DNA of 64,000 bases from Heracleum sosnowskyi (Eukaryota; Streptophyta; Magnoliopsida; Apiales; Apiaceae), in contig CM061241.1 in NCBI GenBank assembly GCA_030848705.1, positions 79,679,178-79,743,177 on the forward strand, written 5' to 3'. The position numbers were made by a program, and so were the translations under genes. Below, piece after piece: positions 1-9,944 of the stretch (its first letter is position 1; the number at the start of each line of letters is the position of its first letter). A model generated the notes under the pieces. The model was not told where the DNA came from, did not search any database, and saw only the letters and a program-made list of their open reading frames with translations.

Positions 1-876
1 GAAAAACATACTTTCAGCCCTTCTGCATTACTAAGAATGCGGTTAGTATGTTTCTATTACAACATGAAGGTATTGAGGGTTGATTAGGATTCTTAATCGG
101 TATTCCGCAGCCACATTTGTTATATTATAGGTTTCTAGGGCATGTTCTCTATCCTTCCAATTCCAATTTCATTTCGAGAATTATTTACAGATAAGTTGTA
201 ACTACTAAATTAAGGCAACAACATGTGTCTCTTTTTTGTTTTTTGCATTTTTCTTTTCACGTGAAATAGTTTTAGAAGCAGTTTGGTAATGGTACTGGGT
301 TTTGGGTGGAGCTGGCAAAACGGTTAAAACTTGATGACCTGATCTGAACCTCCCCAAAAAACTGGGATTCGGCTGTCATTACAAATAAATAGAGCTTTAG
401 TATGAGCTGAGTTCAAGTCAACTTTATAATAGCCTCCAAGTTCTTATAATCACCAAGGAAACAACATTTAACCAGTCCACGTACAAACAATTACTAGCCT
501 CCTACTACTACACAACCAATAAAGCTTCAATCTTTATCCATTTCACTTCTTAAAACCCCAAACAAACAAGAATTAACCACATAAAAACGATAACTACCCT
601 GTACCAAAGCAAAATTTAACCACATTTACCAATCAAACAACAATTGACCACATATGAACAGTTACTAGCCTCCGAAAACTAAATGCCCGAAAAAGCTTCA
701 AACTTTATTCATCTAACTCCTAATAATCACCAAACAAACAACAATCAACCACATACAAACAACTACTACCCTAAATCAAACCAAAATTCAACTACATTTA
801 CCTTACCACACACACACACACTTACATAAAAAAAAATCTTAAAACTTAAAAATTTCGAAAAATAAAAAAGACCCAC
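1..876 (-). other. Partial intron 1 of acetylornithine aminotransferase gene
   Basis: This is the sequence downstream of the exon 1 splice donor on the minus strand (CAG|GTGGGT, donor at 876-875). No acceptor-plus-exon with aminotransferase coding sense was recognised in it, so exon 2 probably lies left of the window and the intron exceeds 870 bp. It contains an imperfect tandem duplication (separate entry). No mobile element boundary was seen. Confidence 0.6.
459..802. repeat. Imperfect tandem duplication inside the intron, two units of about 172 bp
   Basis: Two adjacent units (about 459-630 and 631-802) share, in the same order, AACCACATA-type motifs, ACTAGCCTCC, an AAGCTTCAA..CTTTATCCAT/ATTCAT block, and end in CACATTTACC or CTACATTTACC. 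The copies have drifted at many positions, so the duplication is old. Unit boundaries are approximate. Confidence 0.55.
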
Positions 877-1281
877 CTGGGGAAGAGTGTAGAAAATATT
901 GCTAACATGAGTAAGAGTATTAGCCTGATGAGTAACAGCTTGAATCCAATCAGGATCACCATGACCAAGTGCATTCACAGCAATCCCAGAAGTTAAGTCT
1001 AAATACTCTTGCCCCTCAACATCAAACAATTTACAACCTTTGCCACTGGAGAACACAACAGGGGTTCTTGCATATGTTCCCACAATCACCTTTTTATCAC
1101 CCTCCATTACATCTTTGCTACTTAAAACATCAGCCTTTGTACAAACTGATTGATGGGTTTCAAGATTGTTGGTAGTGTAACACACGCGCCGCCCTGAGAT
1201 GGTGGGCCATAGTAGGGTTTTGCGGCGGAGATTGGTTGTCGGGAGGAAAGTGTTGGTTAAGGAGAAATGAGATGTTGTCAT
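877..1281 (-). CDS. WIN1: Acetylornithine aminotransferase, exon 1 (chloroplast-targeted, 5' part of gene)
   Basis: Exon 1 encodes 135 residues and ends in phase 0 at a good donor (CAG|GTGGGT). The first ~45 residues are rich in Ser, Thr and Arg with few acids, as in a chloroplast transit peptide (MTTSHFSLTNTF, then LRRKTLLWPT). Then comes the start of the class-III aminotransferase fold: GTYARTPVVFSSGKGCKLFD, EYLDLTSGIAVNALGHGDP and ending HVSNIFYTLPQ. In plants this PLP enzyme converts N-acetylglutamate semialdehyde to N-acetylornithine in plastid arginine synthesis. I chose the ATG at 1281 because transit-like sequence begins there; the in-frame ATG at 1326 adds 15 less typical residues. 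The PLP lysine and the rest lie beyond the left edge. The symbol is that of the Arabidopsis gene; orthology is inferred. Confidence 0.88.
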
Positions 1282-1647
1282 AGTGTTTGGAAGAGTTAAC
1301 AGATTTACGTACATATGTTGATGCATATAGAGACGGCCGCGTTCGGTTTTAATTTCATAACTAGCATAAAAAACGTGGGTTTATAATATTATGTTGAAAT
1401 ATTTTTGTGTTTACTTTATTTTTGTTACATTTACTAAAAAGTTAAAGAATGTGATAGGTTATAAGTGCACATTTTTTATTAGCAAAAGATCAAACTAACC
1501 CTCCTTTCTAATTAAGTTCTTTAATTCATTAAATATTAAATTTAGCTGTTAACTTAACAAAATAGGTTGAACTTTCCTGAATACGTAAATGATTACTGAA
1601 TAAAACATTTGTTTTCAAAAACATGCAACAATCTTGTTTAATAAATA
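1282..1647 (-). other. 5' flank of the acetylornithine aminotransferase gene
   Basis: AT-rich upstream sequence of the minus-strand gene. An upstream in-frame ATG at 1326 is present. I could not pick a convincing TATA box or any other gene in this stretch. Confidence 0.4.
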
Positions 1648-1970
1648 CTAGCTTATAACATTTGTGAAGCACGAGCTTTTTTTTATAAATATAATATAAA
1701 AAATTATAGTAAAAATAATATTTTATATAATTTCTTTTTGTAATTGTTATTTATTAACTTTAATTAATTTTTTTATTAACTTATTAGTTTCATTTACTCA
1801 AAGAATAAGTAGACATGTTAAAGTAGATAATTTTTTAAAATAATTAAAATCATTAAAATAGGTTTTAATATAAATAAGTAAAGGTTTGTCTGTGATATTT
1901 TTGAAAAATGGGGGGTTTTAGTAATGAAAATAGAAAAGGATAACATTTGCTTTAGTAAGGGTTTGTCATC
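1648..1970 (-). mobile_element. Helitron-like repeat, 3' end and partial body
   Basis: Read on the minus strand, the left end is GTTATAAGCTAG followed by T, preceded by GCTCGTGCTTCACAAA. This matches the terminus of the complete Helitron candidate at 62128-63074 (CCGTGCATCACACAAG, TTTTAAGCTAG, T). The body carries the same internal unit (AATAAGTAAAGGTTTGTCTG, then GATATTTTTGAAAAATG). No 5' TC end was found on the right, so the copy is probably truncated and the right boundary is approximate. Confidence 0.45.
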
Positions 1971-2867
1971 TACTGACTTTGAGTAATTCTACACAAGTTC
2001 AGTTATTTGATCAAGCCTCAGTGAAGTATTCAAGAAAGTAGATCTATTTAAAGTGACAGAGATTTCAGAAGTGTGACAAGAAGTGTACAGGTTACAGTGT
2101 TTGATAAAGGGAATAAAGAAAAAGGACCACAACTTAAAGTCAAACGATGAAGAAGTTGGCCACTCATGAACTAAACAGTACATCGAGTGTCAACATCATA
2201 CAGTAGAAGTTCATCATTAATTTCAGTGATTCAGGGAATGATTCTGCTATCAAGTAATTATATTAATTTTTTTTAATTAATTAATTCAGTTAATTACTTT
2301 ATTCAATAAATTAATTAAAAGATTAATTTGATTAGAATTAATATAATATTAAAAAGACTTTCAAATGAACTAAAAAGACTTACGAAATGAACTGGAAAGA
2401 CTATCATCTAAGTCTGTCGATAGTCTTCCCAATTCATTTTATAATTTTTCTAATTCTACTCTCAGTCTTCCCGAAAGACTTTTCAAGACAAATCAGACTC
2501 TTTCCGAAAGTCTTTCTAAGGCAAATTGATAGTCTTTCCAATTCTTTTGATTGTCTTCCCGTGAGTCTTTCCAAGGCAAACTGCAGTGATAGTGATTGAA
2601 AGTTAATGGCGTCCATATTTGATTAAAAGTGGAGTTGACTTCACATTATTCATTAAGTTGTTGAACACCAAAAAGAGACAGAAGCTCAAAAAAAACATTT
2701 CATCTCTCTCTGCCATTACTACAACTACTCGAGCTTATTCAAAGCTAGCAATTAATTTCTAGATTGTATTGTTAAATCTAAACCAATAGAAATTAGTTAC
2801 AAGTTGTTGTTTGACTATCTAGCAGATCATTATCCCTAGAATTTACCTCGAACTACTTTTTAGTATT
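1971..2867. other. Intergenic stretch with hairpin and GTCTTTCC-type repeats
   Basis: No reading frame here resembles a protein. It holds short direct and inverted copies of GTCTT(T/C)CC and GAAAGACT between 2350 and 2580, including a clear hairpin (separate entry), then a pyrimidine-rich patch (CATCTCTCTCTGCC). It could be an old LTR or leader interrupted by element A, but I found no matching partner in the window. Confidence 0.35.
2389..2435. repeat. Hairpin, 17-bp arms with 13-nt loop
   Basis: GAACTGGAAAGACTATC and GATAGTCTTCCCAATTC pair at 15 of 17 positions around a 13-nt loop. Further GAAAGACT and AGTCTTTC copies follow to 2560, so alternative folds are possible. Confidence 0.6.
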
Positions 2868-3356
2868 TGTTAGGCTCAAGACATGTCTGAATACCACTAT
2901 TAACAAGCCTACACTATGTGACTATGTCACACTACATGACCTAGTGAATTCTATCACTGGGATATAGTATAGGTCTCTCAATGTACTTGTCTTGTTCTCA
3001 TGAACATTAGCTTGATTATGTATGCTCAGAATTATAACGAGCTTAGTAAAGTTTCTTGCATCTAGATTGTATATAGGCCATTGAATAATTGTCCTGGTAG
3101 AAGTTCAGAAGTGTTCATGCAGTAGGATAGAGATGAATAAGGCCCTGAAGAAATAAGTTGCAGAAATTTGTCTAAGGCATTATATAGCAAAGTCAGAAGA
3201 AAGCTATGTCGTGAAGTCACCAATATCCATGTCGAGAAGTGCTATATCGCATAGTCAACTTTGTACTATGTCGAGAAATCCTCAAGACTCATGTCGTGAA
3301 GTGTTGAAGTCAGCAAAGTCAAAGATGCCTAGATCGTGAAGTCCTCAAATGGCTTG

Positions 3357-3570
3357 TGTCGCATAGTCATCAAATGACCTATGTCGCATAGTCCTCAAAT
3401 GGCTTATGTCGCATAGTTGTCAAATGACCTATATCGCATAGTCATTAAATGGCTTATGTCGCATAGTCCTTAAATAACATATGTCGCATAGTCATCAGAT
3501 GGCTTATGTCGCAAAGTCCTCAAAGGCCATATCGCGTAGTCTTCACAAGGGACATCGCGAAGTCAGGAAT
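3357..3570 (+). repeat. 25-bp tandem repeats in the 5' LTR of element A
   Basis: Units of the form TGTCGCATAGTC plus 13 bases (for example ATCAAATGACCTA) repeat about eight times with period 25, the last two being shorter and diverged. Looser copies of TCG(C/T)NNAGTC extend upstream to about 3190. The 3' LTR carries the same block at 16117-16330 with a 2-nt deletion in one unit. Confidence 0.85.
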
Positions 3571-3875
3571 AAAGTGGAGTTCACGATATCAACACTTAGC
3601 CGTTTATAACAAGACAAATCAAGGTACATAACCAAGAATCAAAGGAGACAAATACTGAAGCAATTTGTTCTGGAAAAGTGGTCCAAAGAACAAATGGCAA
3701 ATCTACAGCTAAACTTGGAGAGAAAGATAAGAGACAGGCAGCTACAGAAACGGGAAAGACTCCGAAAAGCAGGTGGTCCTTCCTGACACAGTTAACTTCT
3801 TATGGCAGGACAAGTTGGACTTTCAGCTAGGGGTAACTGTGTAAAAATAGGTGTGTGCACTAGTTTGTATAGGAC

Positions 3876-3885
3876 TTATATATAT
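3876..3885 (+). promoter_or_regulatory. Putative LTR TATA box (element A)
   Basis: TTATATATAT lies in the 3' third of the LTR, about 320 bp before the LTR end, downstream of the tandem repeats. This is where the U3 promoter would be expected. The same motif is in the 3' LTR. Transcription start not determined. Confidence 0.5.
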
Positions 3886-4206
3886 CATGCACACCCTATT
3901 GTTAGCTGTAAGAGAGATACACAAAGTTTTATCTTAAGCACTCTTTTCTCTGTAAGCAAACAAGATACAAACTGTTATTGTTTAGAAGCCAGAAATTCGA
4001 TTGTGAATTTCTTGGAAAGCTGTAGTATTTAATTTACTTAATACAAAGTAGATTAAAGTGATTGTGCTTGTTGTTTATTTTCTGCATACTACACGGTATA
4101 ATCATTTACAGTTTATTTAGTTTCAAGAAACCGAAAACTATCAAACTATCCATTCACCCCCCCCCCCCCTCTGTCTAGTTTCTAAGTGGTATTCATTCCT
4201 AACAAG

Positions 4207-4218
4207 TGGTATCAAAGC
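4207..4218 (+). promoter_or_regulatory. Primer binding site of element A
   Basis: TGGTATCAAAGC begins two bases after the LTR end. It is one base off TGGTATCAGAGC, the usual initiator-tRNA-Met complementary PBS of plant copia elements. Confidence 0.85.
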
Positions 4219-4254
4219 GTAGGATGTTAACGTACAAACAGGAAAAGATCAAGA

Positions 4255-5613
4255 ATGAGTTCACAGAAACTAATTAGTATCAAGATTCCTCCCTTTAACA
4301 AGGAGCACTACAGTTTATGGAAAAAGAAGATGTTGCTTTTCATCAAAGCTTCTAACCCCATGTATTTAGACATACTAAAGCATGGTCCCTTTGTCCCAAT
4401 GATTGAGATTGGTGAAACAACCAATGGCACTGAAATAGTACCAGCAAAACATGTGCCCAAAGACCCCTCAAAATACACTGATCCTGAAAAGGAGAAAGTA
4501 GCACTGGATGAACATCTTCAACTTATCATTTGTGAATCCATGGATTTCAACATGTATGGCACTGTGGCTCACTGTACAAGTGCTAAGAAGATGTGGGATC
4601 TCATAGAAGTGTTGTGTGAAGGAACTCCTGAAGTAAGAAAGAATAAGAAACAGGTTCTTGTTTCACAGTATGAAGCTTTCATGGCTCAGCCAAAGGAGGG
4701 AATCACAGAAGTGTTTGAGAGGTTCAACAAGCTGGTAAATGAGCTCAAACTCTATGACAAACACTACGAGACAGAAGAGCTTAACATGAAATTCTTGCTA
4801 ACTCTGCCAGATCATTTGGAACCAAGAATCTCTTCCCTCAAAGAAAGAGATTTAACAAAGATTGGTTTTGATGTGCTGTATGGTGTTTTGAAAACTTATG
4901 AGCTAGAGTTGTTTCAAAAGAGATCTATTCAAGCTAAACAAGGACTAATGGCAAAAACTTCATGTGCCCTTATTGCTGACAACCTAAGTCAAAGAATGGA
5001 ATCTCTTAAAGTCAGTCAAGTCAAGATTGAGGAACTGGAAGTTGAAGACACTGGTGATGAGACCCAAGCTGTCTATGATTTGCCTGAGGATGATGAATTT
5101 TACAGCATAGAAGAACTGGACAAGATGGAAAACAAATCTTTTGCCTATATGGCTAGGAGATATCCAAACATAAGGTTTAAGAGGAAGCATCCATTTAGGT
5201 CCAAGTTCAATGCTGGAAATGCTGGTGGATCTAGTGGCTCAAACACTTTCAATAAAGAGAAAGGGATTGCTGGTGCTGCTAAAGGAGGATACAAGTCTGG
5301 AAGTGTAGATAGAACCAAGATAAGATGCTATAACTGCAATGAACTTGGGCATTTTGCCACTGAGTGCAAAAAGCCTAAACAGGTCAAGAAGGATAAAGCA
5401 TACTTAGAGCTTGAAGCTAAGTATGAGGCTCTACTCAAGAAACAACAGGATAAAGCTTTTATTGTTGAGGGAAAGTGCTGGGATGACTCTGATGAAGAAG
5501 AAGAACAAGAGTACTCAAACTATGCCTTGATGGCATTTTCTGATGATGGTGATTCTTCAAGTCAGGTACCTATTCGTACTTCTCTTGAAATGACTCCCTT
5601 TCAATATAAGTAA
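4255..5613 (+). CDS. Element A Gag, N-terminal part (split by stop codon)
   Basis: A 452-residue frame. The first ~230 residues have the UBN2-type copia Gag fold: an early YSLWKKKMLLFIKA motif, KKMWDLIEVLCEGT and a later FLLTLPDHLEP motif. At about residue 360 is a CCHC zinc knuckle, CYNCNELGHFATEC, for RNA binding. An acidic tail follows. The frame ends at TAA 5611-5613, but the same frame stays open from the next ATG at 5626, so the stop probably interrupts one longer Gag. Gag would form the virus-like particle that packages the element RNA. Confidence 0.9.
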   Translation: MSSQKLISIKIPPFNKEHYSLWKKKMLLFIKASNPMYLDILKHGPFVPMIEIGETTNGTEIVPAKHVPKDPSKYTDPEKEKVALDEHLQLIICESMDFNMYGTVAHCTSAKKMWDLIEVLCEGTPEVRKNKKQVLVSQYEAFMAQPKEGITEVFERFNKLVNELKLYDKHYETEELNMKFLLTLPDHLEPRISSLKERDLTKIGFDVLYGVLKTYELELFQKRSIQAKQGLMAKTSCALIADNLSQRMESLKVSQVKIEELEVEDTGDETQAVYDLPEDDEFYSIEELDKMENKSFAYMARRYPNIRFKRKHPFRSKFNAGNAGGSSGSNTFNKEKGIAGAAKGGYKSGSVDRTKIRCYNCNELGHFATECKKPKQVKKDKAYLELEAKYEALLKKQQDKAFIVEGKCWDDSDEEEEQEYSNYALMAFSDDGDSSSQVPIRTSLEMTPFQYK

Positions 5614-5625
5614 ACTGTTGAAGAT

Positions 5626-6723
5626 ATGAGTACTGAGATGTTCAATATTCATACTAGCATGTTAGTAGCTAATGAAGAAATTGATAGACTAACTGCTAGA
5701 AATCTTGAGCTTACAGAAAAGAATGAGGAACTTGAGTTAATGGTTGTGAGCCTTGATGGTTTGAAAAAGGAGATTGAGTATCTTAAAAACAAAGTGATTT
5801 GTGCTGAACAAATAGAAAAAGCTCTTAGAGAACAAATTGCTGAAAATGAACTGAAATTAAGAAGTTTCACGAACTCCTCTGAGCTTATTCAAACCTATCA
5901 CAAGGAACACACTGAAGACTGCAAGGTTGGAGTTGGTTTTGATTATGAAAATGATAAGGGAAGGAAGAAGTCCAAGGGCAAAGGAAAAGAATCTTTTACA
6001 AACAAAAATGCCCCAACCATACTTTCAAGTGTTGAAAAGCCCATTTTCAAAAAGAGTATTGTTGAGTTTGATGAAGAACTACTGGTCATCAAGCAACAAC
6101 TACTTGAAGAAGATGAGGCTGCTAAAGACACTTCTTCCTCCCCTAAGTCTGTTGTTCAGGAAGAAACCAAAGACAACCTTGTTAAGAGTCCTAAAGTTAA
6201 GAAGGAAGTTCTTAAGAAAAAGAAACAAAACAGAAATGGCAAAATAGGTGTCAACAAGAGTAACAACTATGCTTATGTGCCAAATGCTTCTAGGAAACAG
6301 TGTCAGAAATGCCTATCTGTTAATCATTTGACTCATAAGTGTAATAAACAAGTGAATGTTGAAGTTGATAACATGAGTAACCATTCGGTAGGTTTAAATT
6401 CTATTCATGATTCTTTCTGTGGTAATTCAAACTGCATGACATGCTATGTGACTGTGATTTCTAATTGTTTATCTCTTAAGCATAAACTTGATTCTGCACA
6501 ATCTTGTGAATCACACACACATATGCACACTCACAGGACAGGATCCCCAATCAAGGTTGTGAGGGTGAAAACTTCATGTGAGCCTAAGAGTGTAAACTCC
6601 AAAGCCACAAACAAAGTGAAGTCTCCTACTGTGAAGAATGCAATTTATGACAGAAGAATTGTTAACAAAACTGTTTCTAAATCAATTGGACCCTACCAAG
6701 TGTGGGTACCAAAAACAACTTAG
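5626..6723 (+). CDS. Element A Gag, C-terminal part
   Basis: A 365-residue frame, in the same frame as the upstream gag and separated from it by one TAA and four sense codons. It starts with a leucine/glutamate-rich coiled-coil-like stretch (about residues 12-85), is then strongly lysine-rich, and carries a second zinc knuckle, CQKCLSVNHLTHKC, near residue 225. It ends VWVPKTT followed by TAG, after which pol opens in another frame. Element B has the same coil, basic region, knuckle and VW(V/I)xKT ending, which supports this being part of a long Sirevirus-type Gag rather than a separate gene. Confidence 0.85.
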   Translation: MSTEMFNIHTSMLVANEEIDRLTARNLELTEKNEELELMVVSLDGLKKEIEYLKNKVICAEQIEKALREQIAENELKLRSFTNSSELIQTYHKEHTEDCKVGVGFDYENDKGRKKSKGKGKESFTNKNAPTILSSVEKPIFKKSIVEFDEELLVIKQQLLEEDEAAKDTSSSPKSVVQEETKDNLVKSPKVKKEVLKKKKQNRNGKIGVNKSNNYAYVPNASRKQCQKCLSVNHLTHKCNKQVNVEVDNMSNHSVGLNSIHDSFCGNSNCMTCYVTVISNCLSLKHKLDSAQSCESHTHMHTHRTGSPIKVVRVKTSCEPKSVNSKATNKVKSPTVKNAIYDRRIVNKTVSKSIGPYQVWVPKTT

Positions 6724-6734
6724 TTACTTTGTGA

Positions 6735-9700
6735 ATGCAGGGCAACAGGAATAAAAGAGTCATATGGATCTTGGACAGTGGATGCTCAAGTCACATGACT
6801 GGTGATATAGCCCTGCTATCACAATTTGAGGAAAAGGCTGGCCCATCAGTAACCTTTGGAAATGACAACATTGGTTATACCATGGGATATGGCAGTGTCA
6901 AAACTGGAAATGTCATTATTGAAGATGTAGCATTTGTTGAAGGACTGAAGCATAACCTCTTGAGCATTGGACAATTCACAAACAGGGGTTTCAAAGTGGA
7001 ATTTGATGAAGATCATTGTCTAATCTCAGAAAGAGGAAGTGGTGAAGTTGTTTTAACTGGTGTGAAGAAAGGAAGCTTGTTTGTAGCTGATCTCAAGGCT
7101 GCAGACAAGGGAGAAATTTGTTGTTTCTACACTAAGGCCACAAATGAGGAATTCTGGCTATGGCACAAGAAACTGTCTCACTTGAATGTTCAAGCAATGA
7201 ACTCTCTAACAAAGAGAGAACTCATCAGGGATATGCCTGCACTGGAATTTGTGCAAGATGGAGCATGTGAAGCTTGTCAGAAAGGGAAAATCAAAAGATC
7301 AAGTCATAAAAACAAATTGCTCAATACAAACTCAAAACCTCTACAGCTAATTCACATGGATCTATTTGGCCCTGTGAATGTAATGTCCCTTTCCAAGAAG
7401 AAATATGCTCTAGTGATGGTTGATGATTATTCAAGATATACCTGGGTGGAATTTCTATTCTCCAAGGATGAAGCACCCCAAGTCATTATAGAGCATATCA
7501 AGAGGGTTGATAGAGAAGCACAAAGCACTGGTTCATCTGTAGTTGCATTGAGAAATGATAATGGAACTGAGTTTAGAAATTCTACACTGTATGAGTTTTG
7601 CAAAGATAAAGGAATTTCTCAACAGTTTTCAGCTCCTAGAACTCCTCAACAAAATGGAGTAGTTGAGAGAAAGAATAGAACTCTCATTGAAGCTGCAAGG
7701 ACAATGATGTTGGATGCAAAGCTACCTACTAGCTTTTGGGCTGATGTTGTTAACACAGCATGCTATGTGCAAAATAGAACATTGATCAATAAGAAGTCTG
7801 GCAAAACTCCTTACTCATTAATGACTGGAAAAAGAGCATCCTTCAAGCATCTGCATGTGTTTGGAAGCAAGTGTTTTGTGATGAAAGATACCTCTGAGCA
7901 TGTTGGAAAATTTGATGCAAAGGCATTTGAAGGTATCTTCATTGGATACTCTCTGAAAAGGACAACATACAGAGTATTTGTACCTGAGCAACACAAAGTC
8001 ATGGAAAGCATGGATGTTACCTTTGATGACACGAAAACTCCTGGACTTGAAACAAGTGAACAAGACAGTGTGCCATTAAGATTTGAAAATCAAGGATATC
8101 TAGAGGATTCTGAAAGTGAGGATGAACCTCCTGCTCAAACTGTTCCAGAAAATGAAACTCTTGAAGTTGATGATCTTCTTCAAACACCTGTGCAAGGGTT
8201 CACAAACACAGGGGGAGAAGAAGAGAATGCAACTGTCAATCAAAATGATCCTGGAACAAGTCAAAGAAATGAACAAGGTCATACAAGGAAATGGGACAAA
8301 GCCCACACTAGGGATCAAATCATTGGAGATCCTAGTGAGGGTGTGAGAACAAGAAGGGCAACAATAAATACATGTCTGTATAGCTGCTTTCTGTCACAAG
8401 AAGAACCAAAAGTAATTGAAGAAGCTTTGAAGAATTCTGACTGGATTGTTGCTATGCAAGAAGAATTAAATCAATTTGAGAAAAACAAAGTATGGGAGCT
8501 AGTGCCACCTCCAGAAGGAAAGAATGTTATTGACACCAAATGGGTGTTCAGAAACAAGATGGATGAAGAAGGAGTGGTGATTAGAAACAAAGCAAGGTTG
8601 GTTGCCAAAGGATACTGTCAACAAGAAGGCATTGACTATGATGAGACATTTGCACCTGTAGCTAGACTAGAAGCCATCAGAATCTTCCTGGCTTTTGCAG
8701 CTCACTCAGATTTCAAGGTGTATCAAATGGATGTGAAAAGTGCATTTCTCAATGGTGATCTTGCTGAAGAAGTTTATGTATCTCAACCACCTGGCTTTGA
8801 AAATGAAAACTTCCCAGACTTTGTGTATAGACTGCTCAAGGCACTCTATGGACTCAAACAGGCACCAAGAGCCTGGTATGAGACTCTATCTCTATTTCTT
8901 CTTGAGCATCAATTTACCAGAGGAACAATTGATAAATCCTTATTCTTCAAGAAGCATGGAAATGATATCATTCTTGTTCAAATCTATGTGGATGATATCA
9001 TCTTTGGCTCTTCAAATGAAAAACTCCGTGAAAGGTTCTCTAAGTTGATGCAAAGCAAATATGAGATGAGTATGATGGGAGAATTAACCTTCTTCATAGG
9101 CCTACAAGTACATCAAAGGGAGGATGGCATCTTTATAAACCAATCTAAGTATGTCAAAGATCTTTTAAAGAAATATGGTTTAGAAGAGTCATCTCCAGCA
9201 AAAACTCTTATGTCTACTGCAATCAAGCTAGATGAAGATAAGAAAGGCAAGAGAGTTGACATCAAGGTCTATAGAGGAATGGTTGGATCACTACTCTATC
9301 TCACAGCTAGCAGGCCAGACATCATGTTTGCCACTTGTCTCTGTGCAAGGTTCCAGTCTGATCATAAGGAATCTCACATGATGGCTATCAAAAGAATCTT
9401 CGGGTATCTGAAAGGGACTCCTAATCTTGGGCTATGGTATCCAAAAGGCACTGGGTTCAACCTGGTTGGTTACACAGACTCTGATTATGCTGGATGCAGA
9501 ATTGACAGGAAGAGCACCTCTGGAAGCTGCCAATTCTTAGGTCAAAGGTTAGTGTCCTGGTTTAGCAAGAAACAACAATCCATAGCAACATCTACAACTG
9601 AGGCTGAATATATTGCTGCTGGAAGCTGCTGTGCTCAATTGCTTTGGATTAGAAATCAACTCATGGATTATGGTCTAGTGTTAGAACACATTCCTCTGAT

Positions 9701-9944
9701 GTGTGACAATACTAGTGCAATATCCATAGTAGCTAATCCTCTTAATCATTCTACTACAAAGCACATTAAGATAAAGTACCATTTCATTAGGGAACATGCA
9801 TCAAATGGTACTATAGCAGTCTCTTATGTTCCAACAGAGAAACAATTAGCTGACATATTTACTAAACCTCTAAATGAAGCTATCTTCAACAGACTTGTGA
9901 GTGAAATTGGAATGCTTAATACTTCATTTAGTTGTTCTAAGTAA
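6735..9944 (+). CDS. Element A Pol: protease, integrase, reverse transcriptase, RNase H
   Basis: An uninterrupted 1069-residue frame. It opens with the aspartic protease motif LDSGCSSHMTG (residue ~12). The GAG-pre-integrase zinc region (HKKLSHLN, then CEACQKGK) follows, then the integrase core with its D, D, E residues in HMDLFG, RNDNGTEF and PQQNGVVERKN. The reverse transcriptase has the DVKSAFLNG block and the catalytic IYVDDIIFGS. RNase H closes it (KSTSGSCQFLG, STTEAEYIA, CDNTSAI, QLADIFTKPL). All catalytic motifs are present. The second integrase Asp sits in RND rather than the commoner RSD. It lies in a different frame from gag, so a recoding, internal start or splicing step is needed. 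Confidence 0.95.
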   Translation: MQGNRNKRVIWILDSGCSSHMTGDIALLSQFEEKAGPSVTFGNDNIGYTMGYGSVKTGNVIIEDVAFVEGLKHNLLSIGQFTNRGFKVEFDEDHCLISERGSGEVVLTGVKKGSLFVADLKAADKGEICCFYTKATNEEFWLWHKKLSHLNVQAMNSLTKRELIRDMPALEFVQDGACEACQKGKIKRSSHKNKLLNTNSKPLQLIHMDLFGPVNVMSLSKKKYALVMVDDYSRYTWVEFLFSKDEAPQVIIEHIKRVDREAQSTGSSVVALRNDNGTEFRNSTLYEFCKDKGISQQFSAPRTPQQNGVVERKNRTLIEAARTMMLDAKLPTSFWADVVNTACYVQNRTLINKKSGKTPYSLMTGKRASFKHLHVFGSKCFVMKDTSEHVGKFDAKAFEGIFIGYSLKRTTYRVFVPEQHKVMESMDVTFDDTKTPGLETSEQDSVPLRFENQGYLEDSESEDEPPAQTVPENETLEVDDLLQTPVQGFTNTGGEEENATVNQNDPGTSQRNEQGHTRKWDKAHTRDQIIGDPSEGVRTRRATINTCLYSCFLSQEEPKVIEEALKNSDWIVAMQEELNQFEKNKVWELVPPPEGKNVIDTKWVFRNKMDEEGVVIRNKARLVAKGYCQQEGIDYDETFAPVARLEAIRIFLAFAAHSDFKVYQMDVKSAFLNGDLAEEVYVSQPPGFENENFPDFVYRLLKALYGLKQAPRAWYETLSLFLLEHQFTRGTIDKSLFFKKHGNDIILVQIYVDDIIFGSSNEKLRERFSKLMQSKYEMSMMGELTFFIGLQVHQREDGIFINQSKYVKDLLKKYGLEESSPAKTLMSTAIKLDEDKKGKRVDIKVYRGMVGSLLYLTASRPDIMFATCLCARFQSDHKESHMMAIKRIFGYLKGTPNLGLWYPKGTGFNLVGYTDSDYAGCRIDRKSTSGSCQFLGQRLVSWFSKKQQSIATSTTEAEYIAAGSCCAQLLWIRNQLMDYGLVLEHIPLMCDNTSAISIVANPLNHSTTKHIKIKYHFIREHASNGTIAVSYVPTEKQLADIFTKPLNEAIFNRLVSEIGMLNTSFSCSK

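Larger units (their letters stand above)
2868..4204 (+). repeat. 5' LTR of element A
   Basis: Bounded by TGTTAGG and CCTAACA and matched almost base for base by 15627-16960. It contains a 25-bp tandem repeat block, a TATA-like motif and a long C run near its end. The 76-residue reading frame at 3802-4032 recurs in the other LTR and is non-coding LTR sequence. Confidence 0.95.

Noticed and set aside
3200..3570. CRISPR-like array from regular 25-bp repeats
   Set aside because: The repeats are contiguous without unique spacers, lie inside an LTR of a plant element and are duplicated in the other LTR.
3802..4032. 76-residue reading frame in the 5' LTR, repeated at 16560-16790
   Set aside because: Identical frames occur because the LTRs are duplicates. 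It spans the promoter region and has no protein motif.
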